NCBI GenBank assembly: GCA_964019135.1
Contig: OZ025248.1
Coordinates: 56,103,670-56,167,669, forward strand
DNA length: 64,000 nt
From: Arenicola marina
Lineage: Eukaryota; Annelida; Polychaeta; Arenicolidae
Reading direction: 5' to 3'
Both the position numbers and the translations under genes were made by a program. The notes beneath the pieces were generated by a model. The model saw only the letters and a program-made list of their open reading frames with translations, did no database searches and was not told the DNA's origin. Positions 47,801-54,629 of this stretch are shown here, in pieces. Position 1 is the first letter of the stretch. Each line of letters opens with the position of its first letter.

Positions 47801-50800
47801 TTATTCATTATTTTGATCTTGAATTGGAATTTTAAAAACATCGACACCTATTTGATATGATACGATAAATCTTTTATACGGAGCTACTAGTTGGCTACTA
47901 TGTTTCTTACGAAACCAAGGTGTTCACCATAGGTGAAAGACACATTTCAAGACTAAAAAAGTTCTAACAAATATTGACGAAATCATTATTTTCTCGGTAG
48001 AACATCGTTGTATGAGAAGCTTTAGGAGGTGAATTATAATGTAATATACAAGAGTTCAATGCCGGTCTCCAAATGCCATAATGTTTACACTCCTCTAACG
48101 ACATAAGCTATGTTGTGATATATATCAGGGAAGAGTTTTACCTTTGAGGGAGGCTCCTGAAGACTGGGCCACTCTCTTAAAACCTGTAATCATAATTTTT
48201 ATTTTATATTTATTCATATTATTATTATTATTATTATTTATTTATTATTATTTATATCTAGTAATATTCAATACTATTCTTATCATTGTACTATTCTTAT
48301 TATTATACTATACTTATTATTATACTATACTTATTATTAAAACTATTCCTATTATTTATCTTATTATTATATTTATAATATTATTATTACACACCTCTGT
48401 TTCTCGGTGGACCCATTAATACGGGGTCCAGCTTGAGCTTCCCAATCAGGCACGGCGCCAACATGGAGTCATAGTTCACCCATCGGTGCACCTAGCGCAC
48501 GATGAAAACAGAAAACCAAATAATGTGTGGATGCCATATATATATACATGCCAACTGAGTCCAAATTTACCAATTTTGCCGAATATAATTTATGCATGCC
48601 TATGCGTGACCCACCTAAACTGACGTACTCGCATAAACCAAGTGAGATCTATATCTGCTCTTTATGTAGCTTGCTATTTCCATTTGCTTGCATTCACATT
48701 CTCCATGTACATCGCCACCAACGCATTCATTCACCAGAGGGCGCCGATAAAGCTTCAGTTTATTATACTCCATCGTTCTATACACTCGTTGGTTCAATGG
48801 TTATGTTGGCAGCGTTCCTGCACTGACGTTTTCCGCTGCCATGAATTTACAAGTAACTTTTATAGTCCTAAACAGTGTTACTAATTATATTACGGTATCT
48901 TGTTTTGATCCTTAGGTAGATTAATGGTAGAAATTGCACCAGACGCACACCAGCTTCATCATTTCAGCCGGCTTTAATTTCAAGAAGGATCGAGATCTGC
49001 ACCACCTCCTCTCACGATCACATCTGTCGCCCTTGATCAAACCCCAGCGACACACACAAACCAACAACATACATTTCGCTAAAAGGCCTCTTCCAAATAC
49101 CATCTTTCCAAAAGAGGCACAAGATTATCAATTCAATATCAATTATCACGAGACTTTGCTCTTTGCAACTAGAGAAGCTTGCCCAGAAACAATAACCTAC
49201 TCTTCGCAACAGCGGAACCTTAACTCGCAGTGACACATGCCCGCCTCTTCGCAAAAGCGGAACCTGGCTATGAAACAGACATCCGCTCTTCGCAAAAGCG
49301 GAACCTCGGTCCGGCATACCTTCTATTCCTTACCCCCCCCCCCTCCATCCCCTTCCTCACCTCGTCAAACAGTTGTGTGGCGTCACGACCCACGCCGGTC
49401 AAGAGCTCCTGCGCCCCGCCAGGGTGGAACTCCATGTACGCTGTGACGTTATACACCTTCCCTGAAACATGAACAAAGATGTAGGCTACACTTAGCCTGA
49501 AACGTACAAAGCGATGTACACTCGGCCAGAAACGTGCAAAAAAGATGTACACTCAGCCAGAAACGTACAACACGATGTACACTCAGCCTGAAACGTACAA
49601 CACGATGTACACTCAGCTTGGAACGTGCAAAATCGTTGTACACTCAGCTTGAAACGTGCAAAAACGATGTACACTCATCCTGAAACGTACAGAACGATGT
49701 ACAGTTAACTTGGAATGTACAAAACGCTGTAATTCTCACCCAAAGCGTACAAAACGCTGCTGTACACCGATTCCAAGACCGATACACCGCCCCCCCCCCA
49801 CCCCGCCTCTTTCACATACACAACACAATGATGCACATCTGGCCTGAAGCACACAGCACGGTGAGTACCTGACCTAAGCCATACCAAACAATGTAGACCA
49901 TATCGAATTGGACTGAAGACAACTAGCATTGGAGACCCTTTACACCTGCGACCATACCCGCAGGGTAAGGACACATACCTTGAGGAATACACAGCTGCGA
50001 CATCATGCCACGGTGGGCGGAGGGAAGCGTCTTACCTGTCTGGATCATTGCCCGCACCCCCGGCCACGTTTACTCCCCCATACCTTAAGCACACGATACC
50101 CCCCCCCCCAGCCCCCTTCGACGCCCCCCCCCCTCGCCGCTAATTTCTCGCATTTCGCTCATTCCCTCACCCTGCTGCACTCAGTCCCCCTGTATACTGT
50201 ATACCTGTACCGACCCCTCCGCTCCCCCCACCCTCCTCCTGATCGCTTCCTCAATCAACCTTCTTCCCCTTCCGCTTTTATTGTCCGTCACCCTCTCCCC
50301 CACACCCCGCCGACTATCCCTCTCAGAATACGTTATCCTCGCGCTCCCTTAACCCCCCACCCCCCAGCGCCGTATTGCCTGCCCCCAGTGTTGTCTCCCC
50401 GCTGCCTTCCGCCATCCCCACTCCCTCCTTGTTGCACCCGCTCACCCCTGCAACGCCCTCCCTTCCCGTTGCACCCGCTCACCCCTGCAACGCCCTCCCT
50501 TCCCGTTGCACCCGCTCACCCTTCCACCTCCCCTCCTCTCCTCGCCCCCGCCCCCCCCCCCCACCCGCCGCCCCTCCTTCCTCCTTTGATACCGGCTTCT
50601 GCTGGAGGAAGCCAGGTGAGTACATTACGGACTTTAATGAGGTTACTTTAGATGTGCCTTCCGCTCCGTCTTCCCGCACGGCTGTCACGAAAGTGACCGG
50701 GAAAAATGCGTCCAGATCCATTCATCACTTTTGTTTTGTTTCCATTCGGCGCCGGAAACCTCTTGCATGTAATTTGTTGACAATCTGTCATGCATCGCCG

Positions 50801-53219
50801 TGACGTGTACCAAAGGAGTAGAGGTTGTATGCCGTGTACCATTGAAGTAGAGGATGTATGACGTGTACCAAAGGAGTAGAGGTTGTATGACGTGTACCAA
50901 AGGAGTAGAGGCTGTATGACGTGTACCATTGAAGTAGAGGTTGTACGACGTGTACCATTAGAGTAGAGGCTGTATGACGTGTACCATTGGAGTAGAGGTT
51001 GTATGACGCGTACCATTAGAGTAGAGGTTGTATGACGCGTACCATTGGAGTAGAGGTTGTATGACGTGTACCATTGGAGTAGAGGTTGTATGACGTGTAC
51101 CATTAGAGTAGAGGTTGTATAACGTGTACCATTGGAGTAGAGGTTGTATGACGCGTACCATTGGAGTAGAGGTTGTATGACGTGTACCATTAGAGTAGAG
51201 GTTGTATAACGTGTACCATTGGAATAGAGGTTGTATGACGCGTACCATTGGAGTAGAGGTTGTATAACGTGTACCATTAGAGTAGAGGTTGTATAACGTG
51301 TACCATTGGAGTATAGGTTGTATAACGTGTACCATTAGAGTAGAGGTTGTATAACGTGTACCATTGGAGTAGAGGTTGTATGACGTGTACCATTGGAGTA
51401 GAGATTGTATGACGTGTACCATTAGAGTAGAGGTTGTATAACGTGTACCATTGGAGTAGAGGTTGTATGACGTGTACCATTGGAGTAGAGGTTGTATAAT
51501 GTGTACCATTAGAGTAGAGGTTGTATAACGTGTACCATTGGAGTATAGGTTGTATAATGTGTACCATTAGAGTAGAGGTTGTATAACGTGTACCATTAGA
51601 GTAGAGGTTGTATGACGTGTACCATTAGAGTAGAGGTTGTATAACGTGTACCATTGGAGTAGAGGTTGTATGACGTGTACCATTGGAGTAGAGGTTGTAT
51701 GACGTGTACCATTAGAGTAGAGGTTGTATAACGTGTACCATTGGAGTAGAGGTTGTATGACGTGTACCATTGGAGTAGAGGTTGTATAACGTGTACCATT
51801 AGAGTAGAGGTTGTATGACGTGTACCATTGGAGTAGAGGTTGTATAACGTGTACCATTGGAGTAGAGATTGTATGACGTGTACCATTGAAGTAGAGGTTG
51901 TTTGACGTGTACCATTGAAGTACAGGTTGCATGACGCGTACCACTTGAATAGAGGTTGAATGACACGTATGGCGAGCACATAGGTATTCCCCCAAATAAA
52001 TGCCATAGCAACAATCAGGAGCCATACCAACAATCAGTAACCATACCTACAATCAGTAGCCATACCAATTCAATTATAATTTCAATTATAACTAAAAATG
52101 CAATGACAGCAGCATCACCTTTGGCTCAGGGCTCATTTCCGGACCATAATAGACTCCTGCCGTCTTTACTAGAGTGCATGCATCATATTTAACATCCGTG
52201 ATGAACTAGGTTGAACTGAAAGAATTTATTTTTGCCGTGCCCCCAACCCCCCCCCCCCCCCCCCCTTTCTTCCTCTCTCTTCTTGGACCCTCTCCCTCTC
52301 CCCCATGATCACCCGACACCCTCAATTACTTCGGATAGGATTCCAGGCATTCCCCCTCCTCTTTCGCAGCCCCCGCCCCCCCCCCCACTCTCACCGAGGT
52401 CTCACTCCTTTACCCATTTACCCCTACGCCCCAGGTCTTCACGCCCTATATCTCATATGGCTATCACGCCCTATATCTCATATGGTTATCACGCCCTATA
52501 TCTCATATGGCTATCACGCCCTATATCTCATATGGTTATCACGCCCTATATCTCATATGGCCATCACCCCCTATATCTCATATGACACAGACATCAGATG
52601 GCTACCCAGGCATCCCCTTAATCTTGAGGTACCCACTCCCCTACCCCGCCCCGGCCATACCTTCACTCCCACACATTCACCGGCACCGGCACCGGCACCC
52701 CAATCCCCACCGTCACCCCGCACCGCCCCCCCCCCTCCCCCCTTCTCAGCCCCCACCATAGCACTCACCTCGGATGGCTATCCAGGCATCCTCAAGCTGG
52801 TTGTGTCTCGCCAGCTCTTCCGGAGTGACCTCCAATCGGTTTCCGCGTCCGATCCCGGACAGGTCCTTGCTGCTGTTGCCCAGCCTGATCCAGTCCATGA
52901 GGGAGCGGCCGGGCTTGAGACACACCTTGTTGGTGGTGGTCCCCGTCGCGCCCCCGGAGGCCAGGCTGTTTCCGGCGGCGCCCCCTGGCGCCAGGCCCCC
53001 GTTGTTGCCCCCGGCTGGCCGGGCGCCGGCCGCCTGGCCGGGGCCGGCGGGCCTTTCGAGCACGTTCAGCGTGGCGGCGCCAACGGCGATACCCTTCCCG
53101 CGGGGCATTTTGGCCGCCCGAAGCTTGGACGCCTTGGCCCCGGACACGTCCAGGCTCATGCTGGAATCGCGCTGGCGCAGCGTCCGGCCGAGCTCCTCGT
53201 TTCGGAAGGGGACCGACAT
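32841..53219 (-). CDS. CYB5R4: Cytochrome b5 reductase 4 (NCB5OR), 14 exons, 599 residues
   Basis: Exons in transcript order: 53219-52769, 49461-49361, 48491-48423, 48175-48142, 47770-47701, 40948-40794, 40606-40574, 37671-37546, 36351-36211, 35173-35018, 34708-34552, 34064-33978, 33549-33385 and 32895-32841. All phases agree and the total is 1800 nt. Domains: variable Gly/Ala-rich N-terminus (1-99); conserved LKPGRSLMDWIRL (101-113); cytochrome b5 (about 128-205) with heme ligands His163 (HPGG) and His186 (HRWVN); linker (208-242); CS/p23-like domain (243-346); FAD domain with RSYTPV (399-404); NAD(P)H domain with AAGTGLTPM (473-481) and CGP (571-573). The family is a soluble endoplasmic-reticulum-associated flavohemoprotein that passes electrons from NAD(P)H through FAD to heme and protects against oxidative and fatty-acid stress. 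Human CYB5R4 is about 521 residues; the extra length is mostly N-terminal. No catalytic residue I know of is missing. The introns are packed with minisatellites made from this gene's own exon edges. Confidence 0.93.
33385..33549 (-). CDS. CYB5R4: CYB5R4 exon 13: CGP motif
   Basis: A 165-nt exon, acceptor GCGCGCCATAG (weak polypyrimidine tract), donor GTCAGT. It encodes FQVYHVLSKPGPDWEGLTGR through NILFCACGPSDFAKEVI, with the Cys-Gly-Pro motif that lines the nicotinamide site. Reading through the donor would stop after five more residues. Confidence 0.9.
33978..34064 (-). CDS. CYB5R4: CYB5R4 exon 12: VFFNKSEEDILW
   Basis: An 87-nt exon, acceptor TTGCCTTTTAG, donor GTAAGT. It encodes DLTLVFFNKSEEDILWKDQI, matching MFFNKTEDDIIWRSQL of the family. 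Confidence 0.9.
34552..34708 (-). CDS. CYB5R4: CYB5R4 exon 11: NAD(P)H-binding AAGTGLTPM
   Basis: Acceptor TTATATTCCAG, donor GTTAGC, 157 nt. It holds the GxGxTP nucleotide-binding motif AAGTGLTPM. Two extra copies of its acceptor region lie just upstream in transcript order. Confidence 0.92.
34697..34806 (-). repeat. Three copies of the CYB5R4 exon 11 acceptor region
   Basis: On the plus strand GCATGATATCTCCTGGAATA (the exon 11 start and acceptor) at 34697 recurs, diverged, at 34745 and almost unchanged at 34790, periods of 48 and 45 bp. The extra copies are intronic and each keeps the AG. Confidence 0.85.
35018..35173 (-). CDS. CYB5R4: CYB5R4 exon 10: FAD-binding RSYTPV
   Basis: Acceptor GTCCTCCAG, donor GTGAGT, 156 nt. 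It encodes MDVVRSYTPVPKSL with the Arg-x-Tyr-Thr FAD-binding motif, and IKIYPDGALTPVLANRRV, which corresponds to IKIYPTGLFTPEL in human. Confidence 0.93.
36211..36351 (-). CDS. CYB5R4: CYB5R4 exon 9: start of FAD domain
   Basis: A 141-nt exon, acceptor TGTGTTACAG, donor GTAGGC. It encodes TCFRDCVVLSVSPLNHDTNL through GYHVQVRAEVE, the first strands of the ferredoxin-reductase-type FAD barrel. Confidence 0.92.
36600..37545 (-). repeat. Array of CYB5R4 exon 8 end plus 5' splice site, about 12 units of 84-92 bp
   Basis: On the minus strand each unit holds the open segment TPLPDHEAWVTTADT, a CAG/GTACC donor, CCCTCTAGGG or a variant, and a G-rich spacer of variable length. The true exon 8 end is TPLPDHEEWVKTADT with CAG/GTACC at 37546. 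The array lies wholly in intron 8. Confidence 0.93.
37546..37671 (-). CDS. CYB5R4: CYB5R4 exon 8: CS domain, end
   Basis: Acceptor TGCCCGCAG, donor GTACCA, 126 nt. It encodes RISRPSGKTEIVMKKVDVG and ends GTPLPDHEEWVKTADT. The last 45 or so bases and the donor are the model for the array at 36600-37545; the region just before the acceptor is the model for the array at 37676-38150. Confidence 0.92.
37676..38150 (-). repeat. Tandem array, 33-bp unit, next to the exon 8 acceptor
   Basis: About 14 copies of a unit containing (plus strand) GGCGGGTAAACAGGGGTAAC. The copy nearest the exon runs into the exon 8 acceptor, so the unit derives from the intron end just upstream of that splice site. Confidence 0.92.
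38160..40573. other. CYB5R4 intron 7, unique part
   Basis: Apart from the SINE at 38580-38839 this holds unique sequence with G runs at about 39160, 39509 and 40111-40128. No further exon is needed, since exons 7 and 8 join in phase. Confidence 0.6.
38580..38839 (+). mobile_element. tRNA-derived SINE, full-length-looking copy
   Basis: The head is tRNA-like: A box TAGCTCAGTGGG at 38589-38600 and B-box-like GGTTCGAGCTCC near 38669, spaced too widely for a tRNA gene. A body of about 150 bp follows and ends CCTGAATATACAACC. It lies in CYB5R4 intron 7, opposite to the gene. Confidence 0.75.
40574..40606 (-). CDS. CYB5R4: CYB5R4 exon 7: 33-nt mini-exon of the CS domain
   Basis: Strong splice sites (acceptor TTTTTATTTGTAG, donor GTAAGA) flank 33 nt, phase 1 in and out. 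Joined, it reads HTELPARLGYEYDVRI, which aligns without gaps to HIGLSHEVQEDFSVRV of the human protein. Too short for ORF finding; located from phase and homology. Confidence 0.8.
40794..40948 (-). CDS. CYB5R4: CYB5R4 exon 6: CS domain, first part
   Basis: Acceptor TTTATCACCAG, donor GTTGGC. It encodes MEWFQTEATITVVVYTKWD through HDHTYYVHT, matching the YDWFQTD start of the family's CS domain. Its acceptor and first 17 bases recur in every unit of the array at 40930-43045. Confidence 0.92.
40930..43045 (-). repeat. Array of CYB5R4 exon 6 acceptor plus 17 exon bases, 92-bp unit, about 23 copies
   Basis: On the minus strand each unit contains TTATCACCAG followed by ATGGAATGGTTTCAGAC; the true exon start is ATGGAGTGGTTTCAGAC after the same acceptor. 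The G-to-A change is synonymous. The unit is otherwise intron sequence. Copies are 97-100% identical to each other by eye. It lies in intron 5. Confidence 0.95.
43085..47580 (-). repeat. Tandem array, 57-bp unit, about 78 copies
   Basis: The unit (plus strand) contains TGATAATCAACGTGCTACAG and GGTGTCTCGCTG. Both ends carry the exon 6 edge motif in minus orientation: ATGGAGTGGTTTCAGAC near 43055 and ATGGAGTGGTGTCAGAC near 47575. A block of 1144 bp is duplicated (rare TGCTAAAGGG at 45131 and 46275). 57 is a multiple of three, so a minus frame stays open for up to 570 codons. Confidence 0.95.
47701..47770 (-). CDS. CYB5R4: CYB5R4 exon 5: linker before the CS domain
   Basis: A 70-nt exon, acceptor GTTGGGTTTAG, donor GTAGGT, encoding LTSQSTSETSLNISPAEGQP followed by TP. 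It joins in phase 2 to the CS exon to give PTPSMEWFQTE. The linker length is close to that of the human protein (35 against 36 residues), but sequence similarity is low. Confidence 0.6.
47771..48422. other. CYB5R4 linker introns with AT-rich tract
   Basis: Contains linker exon 4 and, at 48187-48405, a low-complexity AT-rich TTATTA-type tract directly between exons 3 and 4. Confidence 0.6.
48142..48175 (-). CDS. CYB5R4: CYB5R4 exon 4: linker mini-exon
   Basis: A 34-nt exon encoding RVAQSSGASLK, chosen because it alone keeps phase between exons 3 and 5 (0 in, 1 out; donor GTAAAA). An alternative acceptor at 48183 gives VLREWPSLQ, which resembles the human VLKDY segment, but leaves the wrong phase. 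Confidence 0.55.
48423..48491 (-). CDS. CYB5R4: CYB5R4 exon 3: second heme ligand
   Basis: A 69-nt exon in phase 0, from acceptor GTGCGCTAG to donor GTATTA. It encodes VHRWVNYDSMLAPCLIGKL, closely matching the VHRWVNYESML segment of the family; His186 is the second heme ligand. Confidence 0.9.
49361..49461 (-). CDS. CYB5R4: CYB5R4 exon 2: heme-binding HPGG
   Basis: Acceptor TTCATGTTTCAG, donor GTGAGG, 101 nt. It encodes KVYNVTAYMEFHPGGAQELL and ends LFDE; His163 is the first axial heme ligand. Confidence 0.93.
49462..49790 (-). repeat. Tandem array, 30-bp unit, grown from the CYB5R4 exon 2 acceptor
   Basis: About ten copies; the plus-strand unit contains CCTGAAACGTACAACACGAT and GTACACTCAG. 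The first copy (CCTGAAACATGAACAAAGAT) starts at the first exon bases and includes the exon 2 acceptor, so the repeated piece is the splice acceptor region. Confidence 0.9.
50805..51960. repeat. Tandem array, 29-bp unit, about 40 copies
   Basis: The plus-strand unit contains GTAGAGGTTGTATGACGTGT and ACCATTGGA. Four variant positions mix along the array. It lies in CYB5R4 intron 1; no match to an exon edge was seen. Confidence 0.94.
52247..52265. repeat. Poly-C tract, 19 bases
   Basis: Example of many long C or G runs in the window; others at 6014-6029, 12809-12825, 28283-28297, 40111-40128 and near 36510. Confidence 0.9.
52325..52625 (-). repeat. Two diverged copies of the CYB5R4 exon 1 end
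   Basis: The plus-strand sequence CGGATGGCTATCCAGGCATC at 52771 (exon 1 end) has relatives GATGGCTACCCAGGCATCCC at about 52597 and GGATAGGATTCCAGGCATTC at about 52332. The nearer copy also keeps part of the following exon sequence. Confidence 0.6.
52436..52585. repeat. Tandem repeat, 25-bp unit, 6 copies
   Basis: The unit contains CCCTATATCTCATATGGCTA. It lies in CYB5R4 intron 1 between two remnants of the exon 1 end. Confidence 0.9.
52769..53219 (-). CDS. CYB5R4: CYB5R4 exon 1: start codon, Gly/Ala-rich region, start of b5 domain
   Basis: ATG at 53219-53217 begins MSVPFRNEEL; the frame stays open upstream, so an earlier start is not excluded. Residues 40-99 are low-complexity Gly/Ala/Asn/Pro, unlike the short Ser-rich region of vertebrate proteins. 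The exon ends EDAWIAIRG with donor GTGAGT, phase 1. Confidence 0.9.
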
Positions 53220-54629
53220 GGTGCGTATGGCACCACCTGCGGTCTGAGACGTCGCACAACCCAGGGTGGCGGCTGTACGGGAAACACCGAGAAATAAAAA
53301 ATAAACCGATAGCGGTTGATACATATAATGATATATCCCGATCTGTTATTTCCCCGCTGCTATATGTGTGAGAATGCCGAAGTGTACATATCAGTGAAGA
53401 AACATTCCCACGCTGTGGTGGAGGCCAGGCGGAGAGGCGAGGCAAGACTGTGTTATGGAGAGCCCTTGAGGGGCTATGGCTGTGATAACGCCAACCGGCA
53501 TGCTCAACTGCAGGAATGGGATGGCGAGCGGTCTCAATAAGTGAAGTCCACATCCATCGGCCCCAGCGCTAGGAAGCCACACATTGCCAGGCAGACAGGG
53601 GTCGCAGCTGCTAATTAGGAGGACCGAGAACACCCCTTGGGAGCGGTAGAGCAGGGTAAGGAAGACGGTGCTCTGTCGGAGACTGTGAAACCCTCACAAT
53701 TTGAGTCCTTTTTGCTCTTCCTATTGGGGTCCCTTTTTTTGCTCATCAATGTTCAAGTCCATAACATTGTCCCAAATGGTTTTGTAACAAGTTTCAACAT
53801 GGCGGGGAATAGTTTTCAAATCTGCAAATCCGTTCGCAGCTGTGACGTCACTGAAATCAGTCCACGTGATCAATCGGAAAACACTGACAAAAGATCGGGT
53901 GGCTTTAGCGAGCCATCGCAGCTGTTTTAAAGTCACTCAGGGTGTCTCTGGTATCCATTTGTCCATGGATATATGTACGTCACCTAGAGAGAAAGACGTC
54001 AACGAGCCAATCCAGCGACAAACGGAAGATGTTATAGCGTTACTACCAGTTGGCGACGGCTTTCCGAACGTCTAATCAAAGTCCAGGCTTCTCCTTAGCC
54101 GTCAAGTGCGGCATACACACGGAAGCTGGTGGTTACTGGTTCCTGGGCCATCAGCTTAATACTGCCAGACAGCAGTATTGAACGGGGGTTGACAACGCTA
54201 AGAAGCGCCAAGATACATCAAGGTGCGTGGTGGCTCTGAACATTCCCATGTAGAGAATAGCAGGAGATGCACTGGTTGTTCGCATGTGTCTTTAGAGGGA
54301 GACGGGAGGCCTTCTAGCGTTCCTTCACCAATCAAACGGCGACGGCAAGCAACAGACGCGGCGGATACAGTCGCATCAGACCTCCCCCGGCCATCCCCTT
54401 ATCATAAAATCGCCATTCATTAACAACCGGGGTTTCGAAGTGAAAGGCGACTTCTACCACGGTTCTAATTAGGCAACGCACCGGTTTGTGCTGGCGCGTC
54501 GCTTAGCGACACAAATCATGCGTATTGTTACTGGTTGCTATGGAGTGACGATAGCGTTTTCACTGGCGAACTGTTGTCGCTAATAAGGCAGGGTAACGAG
54601 TATGTTCGTCAGAGGGGGTCGGGGGAGGG
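53220..54629. other. Region upstream of CYB5R4, likely 5' UTR and promoter
   Basis: Unique sequence between the CYB5R4 start codon and the 33-bp array. No coding region was recognised. The transcription start cannot be placed by eye. Confidence 0.4.
53843..53868. promoter_or_regulatory. CRE-like and E-box-like sites
   Basis: Palindromes TGACGTCA (53843-53850) and CACGTG (53863-53868) lie about 630 bp upstream of the CYB5R4 start codon, next to CATGGCGG. They match CREB/ATF and bHLH sites, but such short motifs also occur by chance or in repeats. Confidence 0.2.
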
